Source of the DNA: Microbacterium testaceum StLB037 | Lineage (GTDB): Bacteria > Actinomycetota > Actinomycetes > Actinomycetales > Microbacteriaceae | Direction: 5' to 3' | NCBI RefSeq assembly: GCF_000202635.1 | Contig: NC_015125.1 | Location: 1,984,001 to 2,048,000 of the forward strand | DNA length: 64,000 nt | In this document: positions 7,886 through 16,898 of the stretch, in pieces | Position numbering within the stretch: position 1 is the stretch's first letter | Layout of the letters: each line of letters starts with the position of its first letter | Position numbers and translations under genes: made by a program | Notes under the pieces: model-generated | What the model was told of the DNA's origin: nothing | Seen by the model: the letters and a program-made list of their open reading frames with translations, nothing else | The model's database searches: none

Positions 7886-9000
7886 GCGCCCCTCTGCGTC
7901 TCGGCACCCGGCGTAGCGCGCTGGCACTGGCGCAGTCGCAGATGGTGGCCGACGCTGTCGCCGCGGCATCCGGTCGTGAGGTCGAGCTCGTGCCGATCGT
8001 CTCGGAGGGAGACGTCAACCGGGCCTCGCTCTCGCAGCTCGGAGGACGCGGTGTCTTCGCGAACGGACTGCGCGAGGCTCTCGCGGCCGGCCGGTGCGAC
8101 TTCCTCGTGCACTCGCTCAAGGATCTGCCCACCGCGCAGCCGGAGGGGCTCGTCATCGCGGCCACGCCGCCGCGCGAGGATGCCCGCGACGTCGTGATCA
8201 CGCGCGACGGAACTCCGCTGCACGCCCTGGAAGCCGGTGCGCGCGTCGGCACCGGTTCGCCGCGCCGCATCGCTCAGGCGTTGCGTCACAACCCGCGCCT
8301 GGACATCCGCGACATCCGGGGCAACGTCGACTCGCGCCTCGCGCGCGTGCGCGACGGAGAACTGGATGCCGTCATCCTCGCGGCCGCGGGACTCTCGCGC
8401 CTGGGGGGCGAGCTGGGTGGTCTGCAGTCCGAGCCGCTCGGCCTCGCGGAGTGGCCGACCGCTCCCGGGCAGGGATCGCTCGCGGTCGAGACGCGCACCG
8501 ACATCGACGCCGACATCCTCGCCGCCCTGTCCGCTCTGGACGACGAGGTCACCCGCGCCGCGATCACGGCCGAGCGCACGGTGCTGTCGGTCCTGGATGC
8601 CGGATGCCACGCGCCCGTCGGCACGCACGCGTCGATCGTCGACGGCGATCTGCGTCTGCGGGCCGTCGTCTACGCCCTCGACGGGGCGCACCGCATCGGT
8701 ATCGACCGGACGGTGCGCGTGGAGCCCCTCCGCGGGGAACCCGAACGCGTGCGGCCCGTACCCGGGGTTCCCGAACCTTGGGTGCCCGAACCCGGTGTTC
8801 CCGAGCGCGAGGTGCCCGGATACGTCGAGCCGGGGCGCGCCGAGCAGGGGTATGCTCGGGAAACGGGCAGTGGCAATGGAGCGGGTGCTGCCGACGACGG
8901 GGGTCTCATCGCGCGGGCAGCGCGGATAGGCCGCGAAGCCGCGCGTCGGTTGCTCGAACGTGGGGCGGCCGACTTGGTACCACGAGAGTCGACCACATGA
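7882..9000 (+). CDS. hemC: Hydroxymethylbilane synthase with Pro-rich insertion
   Basis: The enzyme polymerises four porphobilinogens on a dipyrromethane cofactor. Landmarks are LRLGTRRSALALAQSQ, the substrate-binding VHSLKDLP and GTGSPRR, and cofactor-carrying Cys in VLDAGCHAPVG. At 372 residues it is about 50-60 longer than usual. The excess is a low-complexity insert at about residues 288-345 with VPEP/VPG repeats plus a Gly/Ala/Asn stretch, placed just before the final helix. The reading frame is intact across the insert and continues into a normal C-terminus (REAARRLLERGAADLV). GTG start overlapping hemQ; the stop overlaps hemD. Confidence 0.95.
   Translation: MSAPLRLGTRRSALALAQSQMVADAVAAASGREVELVPIVSEGDVNRASLSQLGGRGVFANGLREALAAGRCDFLVHSLKDLPTAQPEGLVIAATPPREDARDVVITRDGTPLHALEAGARVGTGSPRRIAQALRHNPRLDIRDIRGNVDSRLARVRDGELDAVILAAAGLSRLGGELGGLQSEPLGLAEWPTAPGQGSLAVETRTDIDADILAALSALDDEVTRAAITAERTVLSVLDAGCHAPVGTHASIVDGDLRLRAVVYALDGAHRIGIDRTVRVEPLRGEPERVRPVPGVPEPWVPEPGVPEREVPGYVEPGRAEQGYARETGSGNGAGAADDGGLIARAARIGREAARRLLERGAADLVPRESTT
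8748..8840 (+). repeat. Degenerate in-frame tandem repeat inside hemC (VPEP/VPG coding)
   Basis: Units of roughly 18 bases of the type GTGCCCGAACCCGG are repeated with variation, encoding VPGVPEP, WVPEPG and VPEREVPG. It forms the core of the extra segment in hemC. Confidence 0.6.
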
Positions 9001-9812
9001 ATGAAGGCCACTGGCAAACGCCGACCACCTCGACCGGCAGCGTGCCCAAACCGCTCGCCGGCCGCCGCGTGCTCGTGCCGCGCGGTGGCCCCTGGGGAGA
9101 CGGCGTCGCGGCGAGTCTGCGCCAGCGCGGGGCCGTTCCGGTCATCGCCCCCCTCATCAACTTCGCGCCCACGAACGATCAGGCGACCCTCGAGAAGGCC
9201 CTCGCCGATCTGGCGGCCGGAGCCTTCGATTGGCTGACTCTCACGAGCGCGACCACCGTCGACGTGCTCTACGCCTATCGGGCCGAGATTCCCGCCGAGA
9301 CGAAGGTCGCCGTCGTCGGTGAGACCACCGCCGCGGCGATGCAGGCTGTCGGCTACCGCGTCGACCTCGTCCCCGAGCGCGACAACTCCGCTCAGGGCAT
9401 GGCCGAGCAGATGATCGACCTCGAATCCGAGCCGCGCAAGGTGCTGACCCTCCGCAGTGAGATCGCCAAGCCCGTCCTCACACGCCTGCTGATCGAGGCG
9501 GGCCACGACGTCCGCAGCGTCGTCGCGTATCGCACGGTCGGCGTGCCGGTGACCGAGAAGATCGCCGGCGACGTGCACTCGGGACGGATCAACGCGATCC
9601 TGGTGACCAGTGGCTCGGTCGCCGAACAGGTGGTCGCGCAGTTCCCCGAGATTCCGGCATCCACCGTCATCGCGGCCATCGGCCCGCGCACGGCCAAGGA
9701 TGCCAAGCGCGCCGGGCTCAGCGTCGACGTGGTCGCCGAGAAGCAGACCGTCGAGTCGCTCATCGAGGCCGTCGCCCGTTTCCCCCTCGCCCCCGACGAA
9801 TCGACCTCATGA
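8997..9812 (+). CDS. hemD: Uroporphyrinogen-III synthase
   Basis: HemD cyclises hydroxymethylbilane with inversion of ring D. The 271 residues start [15 protein letters not shown]. They include [20 protein letters not shown], the [14 protein letters not shown] segment, and the late [16 protein letters not shown] and [13 protein letters not shown] blocks of the two-domain family. HemD is poorly conserved, so position (between hemC and hemB) supports the call. The start overlaps the hemC stop and the stop overlaps the hemB start (ATGA both times). Confidence 0.93.
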   Translation: MNEGHWQTPTTSTGSVPKPLAGRRVLVPRGGPWGDGVAASLRQRGAVPVIAPLINFAPTNDQATLEKALADLAAGAFDWLTLTSATTVDVLYAYRAEIPAETKVAVVGETTAAAMQAVGYRVDLVPERDNSAQGMAEQMIDLESEPRKVLTLRSEIAKPVLTRLLIEAGHDVRSVVAYRTVGVPVTEKIAGDVHSGRINAILVTSGSVAEQVVAQFPEIPASTVIAAIGPRTAKDAKRAGLSVDVVAEKQTVESLIEAVARFPLAPDESTS

Positions 9813-10792
9813 GTTTTCCCGAGCACCGCCCGCGGCGTCTGCGCCGCACCCCCGCCGTCCGCCGTCTCGCTCGGGAGACGCACCTCGTGCCCTCGCAGCT
9901 CGTGCTGCCGATGTTCGTACGCGAGGGCATCACCGAGCCGAGCCCGATCGGCTCGATGCCCGGCATCGTGCAGCACTCGATGGACTCGCTCCGCCGCGCG
10001 GTCGCGCAGGCCGCGGAGGAGCGCATCGGCGGGGTGATGCTGTTCGGCGTCCCCGAGACGCGCGACGCCGTGGGTTCCGGAGCCGACGATCCGAACGGCA
10101 TCCTGAACCTCGCCACCGAAGCTGTGGTGGCCGAGGTCGGCGATGCGCTCGTGGTGCAGACCGACCTGTGCCTCGACGAGTTCACCGACCACGGGCACTG
10201 CGGTGTGCTGCAGTCCGACGGTTCCGTCGACAACGACGCCACCCTCGAGCGGTACACCGCGATGGGCCTCGCGCAGGCGCGCGCGGGTTCGGCGATGCTC
10301 GGGCTGTCGGGCATGATGGACGGCCAGGTCGGCGCGGTGCGCGACGCACTGGATGCCGAGGGGTTCACCGACACGCTGATCCTCGCGTACTCCGCGAAGT
10401 ACGCCGGGGCCTTCTACGGCCCGTTCCGCGAGGCCGTCGACTCGCAACTGAAGGGCGACCGTCGCTCGTACCAGCTCGACCCCGGCAACGGACGCGAGGG
10501 CGTGCGCGAAGCGCTGCTCGACGTCGAAGAGGGTGCCGACATCGTCATGGTGAAGCCCGCGCTGCCGTACCTCGACGTGCTCGCCGACGTCCGCGCCTCG
10601 GTCGACGTGCCGGTGTGGGCGTACCAGGTGTCGGGCGAGTACGCGATGGTCGAGGCCGCCGCGGCCCACGGCTGGATCGACCGCCGCGGCGCGATCCTCG
10701 AGAGCCTGCTCGGCATCCGTCGTGCCGGCGCCGACGCGATCCTCACGTACTGGGCCGTCGAGGCCGCCCGCTGGCTGCGCGAAGAACTCTGA
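9809..10792 (+). CDS. hemB: Porphobilinogen synthase (delta-aminolevulinate dehydratase)
   Basis: This enzyme condenses two 5-aminolevulinates to porphobilinogen. Its 327 residues include the Schiff-base lysines in [15 protein letters not shown] and [11 protein letters not shown]. In the metal site the motif reads [14 protein letters not shown]: two of the three zinc-type cysteines are kept and one is Asp, a mixed form seen in actinobacteria. It is coupled to hemD. The gap of 76 bases to hemL contains a separate promoter-like sequence. Confidence 0.97.
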   Translation: MSFPEHRPRRLRRTPAVRRLARETHLVPSQLVLPMFVREGITEPSPIGSMPGIVQHSMDSLRRAVAQAAEERIGGVMLFGVPETRDAVGSGADDPNGILNLATEAVVAEVGDALVVQTDLCLDEFTDHGHCGVLQSDGSVDNDATLERYTAMGLAQARAGSAMLGLSGMMDGQVGAVRDALDAEGFTDTLILAYSAKYAGAFYGPFREAVDSQLKGDRRSYQLDPGNGREGVREALLDVEEGADIVMVKPALPYLDVLADVRASVDVPVWAYQVSGEYAMVEAAAAHGWIDRRGAILESLLGIRRAGADAILTYWAVEAARWLREEL

Positions 10793-10855
10793 GTCGCCCT
10801 CGCTCACAAACGCGGGGCGTGTGTGCTTTTCGACCCTTCACACAGGGGCGCCCGG

Positions 10856-10868
10856 AAGAATGGATGCC
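10856..10868 (+). promoter_or_regulatory. Putative leaderless promoter of hemL
   Basis: AAGAAT, then GGATGCC, then the ATG of hemL. This is the same layout as in front of hemE and several other genes in the window. Confidence 0.5.
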
Positions 10869-12209
10869 ATGACCGATCTCAACGACAAGTGGTTCGCCCG
10901 CGCCAAGGACGTCATCCCGGGCGGCGTCAACTCGCCCGTGCGCGCGTACGGGTCCGTCGGGGGCACGCCGCGGTTCGTGCAGTCCGCGTCGGGTCCGCGG
11001 ATCACGGATGCCGCGGGTCGGGAGTACGTCGACCTCGTCGCGTCGTGGGGGCCGGCACTCCTCGGACACGCGCACCCCGAGGTGGTCGAGGCCGTGCGGG
11101 AGGCGGCATCCCGAGGTCTGTCCTTCGGCGCTCCCACGGGAGCCGAGGTGGAGCTCGCCGACCTCATCGCCGGTCGCGTGCAGGTCGGCGACCTGAAGCC
11201 CGTCGAGAAGGTGCGGCTGGTGTCGACCGGCACCGAGGCGACGATGACCGCCATTCGCCTTGCCCGTGGTGTCACCGGGCGCGACCTGCTCATCAAGTTC
11301 GCCGGGCACTACCACGGGCACTCCGACGGTCTGCTGGCCGCCGCCGGCTCGGGCGTCGCGACGCTGGCGCTCCCCGGTTCGGCAGGGGTCCCCGCGCCGA
11401 TCGCCGCGCAGACGCTCGTGCTGCCGTACAACGACCTCGACGCCGTGCGGGAGGCGTTCACCGTGCACGGCGAGAACATCGCCGCGATCATCGTCGAGGC
11501 GGCGTCCGCCAACATGGGCGTCGTTCCGCCGTTGCCGGGCTTCAACGCCGCCCTGGCCGACATCGCGCACCGCCACGGCGCTCTGCTGATCATGGACGAG
11601 GTGCTCACCGGCTTCCGCGTGCACCCCGCCGGGTTCTGGGGCCTGCAGGCCTCGCGAGGCGAGACGTACGTGCCCGACATCCTCACCTTCGGCAAGGTCG
11701 TCGGCGGAGGGATGCCGTTGGCCGCCCTGGGCGGTCGCGCCGAGGTCATGGACCACCTCGCCCCCCTCGGCCCGGTGTACCAGGCGGGCACGCTGTCGGG
11801 GAACCCGCTGTCGGTGGCCGCGGGTCTCGCGACGCTGCGCCTCGCGACGCCCGAGGTCTACGCCGCGGTGGACGCGAGCGCGACGCGGATCGCCGACGCG
11901 CTCGACGCCGCGCTGACCGCCGAGGGCGTCGTGCACGCCGTGCCGCGCGCCGGGTCGCTGTTCGGCGTCGCGTTCCTGCCCGAGGTTCCGCGCGACTACG
12001 CCACCGCGCTCACGCAGCAGTCCTACCGCTACGCACCGTTCTTCCACGCGATGCTGGATGCCGGCATCTCGCTGCCCCCGAGCGTCTTCGAGGCGTGGTT
12101 CCTCACCGCCGCGCACGACGACGCGGCGCTCGAGCAGGTCCTCGACGCTCTGCCCGCCGCCGCGAAGGCCGCGGCGGAGGCGCTGGACCCGACGCTGCTC
12201 GCCCAGTAG
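10869..12209 (+). CDS. hemL: Glutamate-1-semialdehyde 2,1-aminomutase
   Basis: The PLP enzyme converts glutamate-1-semialdehyde, the HemA product, to 5-aminolevulinate, the HemB substrate. Its 446 residues include an N-terminal [20 protein letters not shown], the [14 protein letters not shown] cofactor-binding region, [11 protein letters not shown], and the PLP lysine in [19 protein letters not shown] near residue 277. The ATG at 10869 is preceded at seven bases by AAGAAT, indicating its own leaderless transcript. An in-frame ATG three codons upstream is the alternative start. Confidence 0.97.
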   Translation: MTDLNDKWFARAKDVIPGGVNSPVRAYGSVGGTPRFVQSASGPRITDAAGREYVDLVASWGPALLGHAHPEVVEAVREAASRGLSFGAPTGAEVELADLIAGRVQVGDLKPVEKVRLVSTGTEATMTAIRLARGVTGRDLLIKFAGHYHGHSDGLLAAAGSGVATLALPGSAGVPAPIAAQTLVLPYNDLDAVREAFTVHGENIAAIIVEAASANMGVVPPLPGFNAALADIAHRHGALLIMDEVLTGFRVHPAGFWGLQASRGETYVPDILTFGKVVGGGMPLAALGGRAEVMDHLAPLGPVYQAGTLSGNPLSVAAGLATLRLATPEVYAAVDASATRIADALDAALTAEGVVHAVPRAGSLFGVAFLPEVPRDYATALTQQSYRYAPFFHAMLDAGISLPPSVFEAWFLTAAHDDAALEQVLDALPAAAKAAAEALDPTLLAQ

Positions 12210-12289
12210 CCGCGATCTCATCCCCGCGGGGGAGGGACATCGTCCTTCTAGACGATGTGGCGCCGCGGCGGCCTCGCGAGGCTGGGAGC

Positions 12290-12460
12290 ATGCTCGTCAT
12301 CCCCGTCCTCGTCGTCCTGTCGCTCGCTCTCGCCGTGATCGTGGTCGCGGCGCTCGCCCTGGTGCGTCGACCGGCGCTCGTGATTCCCGGACGGGTGGAT
12401 GCGCGTCGCCCGCGCCGGCGTCGTGCGACGTGGCGACCCATCGGGACCGTCTCGTCCTGA
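12290..12460 (+). CDS. Small single-pass membrane protein
   Basis: The 56 residues begin with one hydrophobic segment (MLVIPVLVVLSLALAVIVVA) and end in an Arg-rich cytoplasmic tail. This looks like a real small membrane protein. GAGGCT stands six bases before the ATG in the leaderless pattern, and GGGAG could alternatively serve as a ribosome site. No family is recognised. It lies between hemL and cofD on the same strand. Confidence 0.5.
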   Translation: MLVIPVLVVLSLALAVIVVAALALVRRPALVIPGRVDARRPRRRRATWRPIGTVSS

Positions 12461-12474
12461 CGGGTTGGGGTGGT

Positions 12475-12516
12475 GCGCGCCCGCGGTGGCGCGCCTGCGG
12501 TGGCGCGCCTGCGGTG
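12475..12516. repeat. Three tandem 14-base units in the cofD upstream region
   Basis: The unit GCGCGCCTGCGGTG occurs three times head to tail (the first copy differs at one base). It lies in the 157-base gap between the small membrane gene and cofD and is not translated by any plausible gene. Confidence 0.7.
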
Positions 12517-12617
12517 ACGCGGCGGTCGCGCCCCGGCGAGGTCGCGTCGTCGGGGCCGCGCCGGCCCGGGCGTCCCGCGCGGCGCCGCCGCTGTCACCGG
12601 AATGGAAGACTGGACGG

Positions 12618-13583
12618 ATGGAGTCTTCCGCCCCTCGCGTCGTCGTCCTCGCCGGTGGAGTCGGAGGGTCGAAGTTCACCCTCGGGGTGCGCGCTGCGCT
12701 CCGCCGCCTCGGGGCACCGGAGGCCACCGTGGTCGTCAACACGGGCGACGACCTCTGGCTGTCGGGGGTGCGGCTGCAGCCCGACGTCGACTCGATCACC
12801 TATGCGCTCGCCGGCGTCAACGACACCGAGCGCGGCTGGGGTCGCGCGGGCGACACCGAACGCGTCAATGAGGAGTTGCAGGCGTGGGGCGCCGGCTGGC
12901 CCTGGTTCACCCTCGGCGACCTCGACCTCGGCACGCACCTCGCCCGGACGGGTTGGCTGCGGGAGGGTCTCACCCCGACCCAGGTCCTCGCCCGGATGGC
13001 GCAGCGCTGGCCGCTCGGCATCCGGCTCCTGCCCATGACCGACAGCGAGGTCGACACGCACGTGCTGCTCGAGGATGGGCGGCGTCTGCACTTCCAGGAG
13101 TGGTGGACGCGCCATCGCGCGCAGCTGACTCCGCGCGCGTTCGAGAACCCCGGGATGACGGATGCCACGCCCGCACCCGGTGTCGCGGACGCGATCGCGC
13201 AGGCCGACGTGGTGCTGGTGGCGCCGTCGAACCCGGTCGTGTCGATCGGTCCGATCCTCGCGGTGCCGGGCATCCGGGAGGCGCTGCGCGCCACCCCCGC
13301 GCGTGTGGTGGGTGTCTCGCCGATCATCGGCGGGCGCGTGGTGCGCGGGATGGCGGACGTGTGCCTGACGGCGATCGGGGTCGAGACCTCGGCAGCCGCC
13401 GTCGCTCGGCACTACGGCGCGCGGTCGGCGGACGGGGTGCTGGACGCGTGGTTGCTCGCGGAGGAAGACGCCGCGGCCGCGCCCGAGGTGGAGGCCGTGG
13501 GGATCCATACCGTCGTCGCGCCCCTGTGGATGCGCGACGAGGAGACGTCGGCGGAGATCGCCGAGGCGGCCCTGCGGGCCTGA
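12618..13583 (+). CDS. cofD: 2-phospho-L-lactate (or PEP) transferase, F420 biosynthesis
   Basis: CofD (FbiA in mycobacteria) joins the activated lactyl or enolpyruvyl phosphate to FO, giving F420-0 or its dehydro form. The 321 residues show the nucleotide-binding start VVVLAGGVGGSKFTLGVRA, the family block VVVNTGDDLWLSGVRLQPDVD, TLGDLDLGTHLART, and VLVAPSNPVVSIGPIL plus VVGVSPIIGGRVVRGMAD. The ATG at 12618 has AAGACT six bases upstream. The partner cofC is 3.3 kb downstream on the other strand, now separated by an insertion element and a sigma factor gene. Confidence 0.95.
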   Translation: MESSAPRVVVLAGGVGGSKFTLGVRAALRRLGAPEATVVVNTGDDLWLSGVRLQPDVDSITYALAGVNDTERGWGRAGDTERVNEELQAWGAGWPWFTLGDLDLGTHLARTGWLREGLTPTQVLARMAQRWPLGIRLLPMTDSEVDTHVLLEDGRRLHFQEWWTRHRAQLTPRAFENPGMTDATPAPGVADAIAQADVVLVAPSNPVVSIGPILAVPGIREALRATPARVVGVSPIIGGRVVRGMADVCLTAIGVETSAAAVARHYGARSADGVLDAWLLAEEDAAAAPEVEAVGIHTVVAPLWMRDEETSAEIAEAALRA

Positions 13584-13622
13584 GCTTCCGCTCGCTTTTT
13601 CCCCGGTGTCTAGACGGCGCGA

Positions 13623-13699
13623 GCAGATTCGGAGATGTGCCGCAGATCCGGATGCCGTGGGCCATCTCATCCGAATCCGTTGCGCATCTCCGAATCTGC
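13623..13699. terminator. Long inverted repeat after cofD
   Basis: GCAGATTCGGAGATG (13623-13637) is repeated inverted as CATCTCCGAATCTGC (13685-13699), a perfect 15-base stem. The spacer itself holds a smaller imperfect repeat of similar sequence. It lies at a convergent gene end, just outside the IS481 target duplication, and may be a terminator or a REP-type element. Confidence 0.65.
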
Positions 13700-13713
13700 G
13701 CGCAGGGGCTAGC

Positions 13714-14816
13714 TGTGCTGCCCAGGGACGTTGGTTGAGGTGTGACGCGATGGACGGGTGAGGACCTCCCGGTCGAGAGTGGAGCTGTCTAGTTCCCGCA
13801 CTCGATGACCAAGGAGGTCCTCGTGACCCACGCTAACGCTGCTCTGACACCGCGCCAACGCCTTCGACTCGCCCGGCAGGTCGTCGATGACGGCTGGTCT
13901 GTCGCTGCGGCGGCGGCCCATTTCCGGGTGTCGTGGCGCACCGCGGAGCGGTGGGCTCGCCGGTACGTCGAAATGGGCGAACAGGGTATGCACGATCGTT
14001 CCTCGAGGCCTCATCGCAGTCCGAGCAAGACCCCGCGGCAGCTGGTTCGCAAGGTCGTGCACCTGCGATGGAAGCAGCGGCTGGGGCCGGTCGGGATCGG
14101 CGCCCGGCTCGGGATGCCCGCGTCGACTGTTCACGCCGTTCTCACCCGTTGCCACATCAATCGGCTCAGCCACGTCGATGTCCGCACCGGCGAACCCGCC
14201 CGCCGTTACGAACACGAACACCCCGGTTCGATGATCCACGTCGACGTCAAAAAGCTCGGCAACATCCCCGACGGCGGCGGCTGGCGATACGTCGGCCGCT
14301 TCCAGGGCGACCGCAACCGCGCCATCACAGCCAAACACACCGGCAAACGCGGCATCGCCGGCGACATGATCACGGGCACCGCGTTCGTCCACACCGTCAT
14401 CGACGACCACTCCCGCGTCGCTTACGCCGAGATCCACGACGACGAAACAGCCGCCACCGCCATCGCCGTTCTACGCCGAGCCGTCGGCTGGTTCGCTGCA
14501 CGCGGCGTCACCGTCGAACGTGTCCTCTCCGACAACGGCTCGGCCTACCGGTCCTTCGCCTGGCGCGACGCCTGCGCCGAGCTCAGCATCCACCCCAAAC
14601 GCACCCGCCCCTACCGGCCGCAGACCAACGGCAAGATCGAACGCTTCCACCGCACCCTCGCCGAGGGCTGGGCCTACTCCCGGCACTACAACTCCGAATC
14701 AGCCCGCCGAAACGCGCTCCCGGCCTGGCTGCACTCCTACAATCACCACAGGCCCCACACCGCAATCGGAAGCCACCCACCCATCAGCAGATTGACCAAC
14801 CTGCCTGGGCAGCACA
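13714..14816 (+). mobile_element. IS481-family insertion sequence, 1103 bp, complete
   Basis: The ends are inverted repeats beginning TGTGCTGCCCAGG: 13 identical bases, then further partial identity to about 22 (left from 13714, right ending at 14816). They are flanked by a 6-base direct repeat GCTAGC (13708-13713 and 14817-14822). This matches the NCTAGN target preference described for IS481. One intact transposase gene fills the element. Perfect target duplication and intact ends suggest a recent insertion. It sits between cofD and the CU044_5270 gene. Confidence 0.93.
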
Positions 14817-14821
14817 GCTAG
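13823..14821 (+). CDS. IS481-family transposase
   Basis: The 332-residue DDE transposase has an N-terminal helix-turn-helix (QRLRLARQVVDDGWSVAAAA), a second winged-helix part, and an integrase core. That core carries the catalytic Asp in SMIHVDVKKLG, a second Asp in RVLSDNGSAYRS and the Glu in NGKIERFHRTL. The GTG at 13823 is preferred over the ATG at 13805 because a strong AAGGAGG site lies five bases before it. The stop codon TAG is not part of the element: it is supplied by the target duplication GCTAGC at the right end. Confidence 0.93.
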   Translation: MTHANAALTPRQRLRLARQVVDDGWSVAAAAAHFRVSWRTAERWARRYVEMGEQGMHDRSSRPHRSPSKTPRQLVRKVVHLRWKQRLGPVGIGARLGMPASTVHAVLTRCHINRLSHVDVRTGEPARRYEHEHPGSMIHVDVKKLGNIPDGGGWRYVGRFQGDRNRAITAKHTGKRGIAGDMITGTAFVHTVIDDHSRVAYAEIHDDETAATAIAVLRRAVGWFAARGVTVERVLSDNGSAYRSFAWRDACAELSIHPKRTRPYRPQTNGKIERFHRTLAEGWAYSRHYNSESARRNALPAWLHSYNHHRPHTAIGSHPPISRLTNLPGQHS

Positions 14822-14924
14822 CGGGGACCGCGTTCCGGGGACGCGGGGGTGACGGCATCCGATTCACCGAGGAGGGTCACCGACTGCGTCGGCGGCAGTG
14901 ACAGGTCAGCCGGACCGAAGCCGG

Positions 14925-15998
14925 TCACTCCGCGCACAGCGCGGTCCCCTCGGGGGCTGCATCGACGACCGTCGTGGTCACCGACGTGGAGCCCGTCGCC
15001 GTTCCCGCGGGTAGATCGGCGCCGGGGCGCAGCAGCACCTGACGTTCGCCGATGAATGCGCCTGTCTCGGGGTCGATGATGATGTCCTGGCGGAAGCCGT
15101 TCGCCCCCTCGTCGCGACCGATCGCGGTGCCCGTGCGGCCGTTGAGGGTCGCCAGCTCCTCGGTGATCGTGACGCCGGGGATCAGCGCTGCCGTCTCGTA
15201 GAACACCGAACGCAGCTCCGCGGGGACGGTGCCCGAGCGCAGTCGGTCGGCCAGCCAGACCAGCGCTTCGCCGTCGCGGGAGGGACCGGCCGAGCCGTTC
15301 TCCTCGTAGATCCTCTCCAGCAACTGACGAGGGTCGCGGGGGAGGTCGGCGGCGGTGTCGGCGTCGAACATCGTGATGGGGGCGCCGTACTCGGTCTTCC
15401 CGGCCGGGAACACCTGACGGCTGTCTCCTCCCACGATGCCCATCTCGGCGGCGAACGTCTCGGAGCGGGGGCCGAATGTCTGGACCGGGGTGCGCGCACA
15501 CCGGACCTCCACCCAGTCGCCGGATCGGTCGGCGGGTACCCACAGGGCCTGCACCTCGCTCTCGAGGAACGACGTGAAATCGCCGTCCTCGAGGTTGCCG
15601 TCGCGCTCCTGTCGGGCCACCTCGGCGTCCGCCTCGGTCGTGCCCGTCGCCGCGTAGACGGCATCCGTCCGGATCTCGAGGTACTGACCGGGACCGACGA
15701 CCGGGTCGACGACACTGCGTGCGGCCGTTGCAGCCGAGCCCAGGACGGCGGCCGCGGCGGGGTCGGCGCCGCCCGGGGCGCCGAGAGCGCCGCCGAACAC
15801 GAACACCCCGGTGAGGGCGCAGGTCGCGGCGACGGCGGACCCGACCCAGATCCACCGGAGTCGGGGCCGGCGGGCCGGCGCCGGGGAAGGCGGCGCCTCG
15901 ATCGCGCGCAGGAGCGCCGCGCGACCGCGGATCACGTCGTCGGGGGTGCGCTCGGGAAGGTCGGCCCGGACGCGGGTCAGCAGCGAGATCTCATCCAC
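14925..15998 (-). CDS. CU044_5270 family protein, sigma-factor partner
   Basis: The 357-residue protein has a cytoplasmic N-terminus (MDEISLLTRVRADLPERTPD), one transmembrane segment (about WVGSAVAATCALTGVFVFGG, residues 50-70) and a large extracytoplasmic domain. Genes of this type follow ECF sigma genes in actinobacteria and are thought to act as membrane sensors or anti-sigma-like proteins. That role is inferred. The GTG start overlaps the sigma gene by eight bases, so both are translated from one mRNA. Confidence 0.75.
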   Translation of the reverse strand: MDEISLLTRVRADLPERTPDDVIRGRAALLRAIEAPPSPAPARRPRLRWIWVGSAVAATCALTGVFVFGGALGAPGGADPAAAAVLGSAATAARSVVDPVVGPGQYLEIRTDAVYAATGTTEADAEVARQERDGNLEDGDFTSFLESEVQALWVPADRSGDWVEVRCARTPVQTFGPRSETFAAEMGIVGGDSRQVFPAGKTEYGAPITMFDADTAADLPRDPRQLLERIYEENGSAGPSRDGEALVWLADRLRSGTVPAELRSVFYETAALIPGVTITEELATLNGRTGTAIGRDEGANGFRQDIIIDPETGAFIGERQVLLRPGADLPAGTATGSTSVTTTVVDAAPEGTALCAE

Positions 15999-16584
15999 GG
16001 TGGTGCTCTCTTTCTCGGCCGGGGGCCGGCAGGGCGTGCGGGGTGACATGCGGGGCGATGGCGGCGCGGACCTTCCGCCGCGCTCGGCTGAGGCGCGAGC
16101 GGACGGTGCCGAGAGGGATGCCGAGGGCCTCGGCGATCCCGGCGTAGTCGAGCTCGCCGAAGGTGTGCAGGAGCAGCACATCGCGGTCGCCACGCGAGAG
16201 GTCGGCGAGCGCGGTGCCGAGATGAGGCGCGAGGCCGTCGGCATCCATCCGCTCGTCCGCGGACTCGATGTCGTCGACGTGGACGCGGGCGATGTCGGCC
16301 GCGAGCATGCCGCGCCAGGCGCGCGCCTCGAGTCGTGTGTGCTTCTGCATGAGGACGGTCGCGATGCCGAGGAGCCAGGGCCGGGCGTCGAGGCCGCCGG
16401 TGAAGGATTCGCGGCGTGCGAAGGCGACCAGGAAGGTCTCGGAGGTGATGTCCTCGGCGAACGCGGTGCCGAGGCGACGGCCGACGTAGCGGTGCACGAC
16501 GCGCTGGTGCCGGTCGTAGAGGTCGGCGAAGGCGGCCCCGTGTGCCAGGGACCGAACGATGATGTCGCCGTCGTGCATGCTCAC
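15991..16584 (-). CDS. ECF-type RNA polymerase sigma factor
   Basis: The 197 residues show region 2 (FADLYDRHQRVVHRYVGRRLG, then DITSETFLVAFARRESF) and region 4 (DRDVLLLHTFGELDYAGIAEALGIPLGTVRSRLSRARRKV, spread over about residues 130-170). It would direct polymerase to a small stress or envelope regulon. The GTG start is preceded at seven bases by GACAAT, and AGAACC lies further upstream as an ECF-like -35 candidate, so autoregulation is possible. Its partner CU044_5270 protein overlaps the end of the gene. Confidence 0.9.
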   Translation of the reverse strand: MSMHDGDIIVRSLAHGAAFADLYDRHQRVVHRYVGRRLGTAFAEDITSETFLVAFARRESFTGGLDARPWLLGIATVLMQKHTRLEARAWRGMLAADIARVHVDDIESADERMDADGLAPHLGTALADLSRGDRDVLLLHTFGELDYAGIAEALGIPLGTVRSRLSRARRKVRAAIAPHVTPHALPAPGREREHHRG

Positions 16585-16898
16585 AGTGGGTATTGTCCGA
16601 TTCGCGGAATTGGTTCTCGATCGCCCGATATTTGTGAGCGCGTTGCGGTGGCGCGTGCGTTCCCACGATGAACGACCCCCCTGCGACGGGGGCCGTCCCG
16701 GCCCCGCAGTGCTCGCTCGCGCGGCACGGTTCCTCGGAGAATCGCGGGGATCTCGAACGATGACGCCGGAGAATTCCGAGAATCGAGCGATTCTGCGAGA
16801 TCGGGCGGCAGCGGGGCGCGCGGCTCAGGCGACGGCGGTAGTCCGGACGGGCCGAGACCGGGTTCGAGCGGCGGCCACTGCGGCGGGCGGTGTCCGGG
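16585..16898. other. Intergenic region between the sigma factor and cofC, no gene seen
   Basis: About 314 bases with no supported gene. It contains the sigma gene promoter region at its left end and short GC-rich hairpins such as CCCCCTGCGACGGGGGCC (about 16678-16695). Possible terminators of the cofC transcript lie near the right end. Confidence 0.5.
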
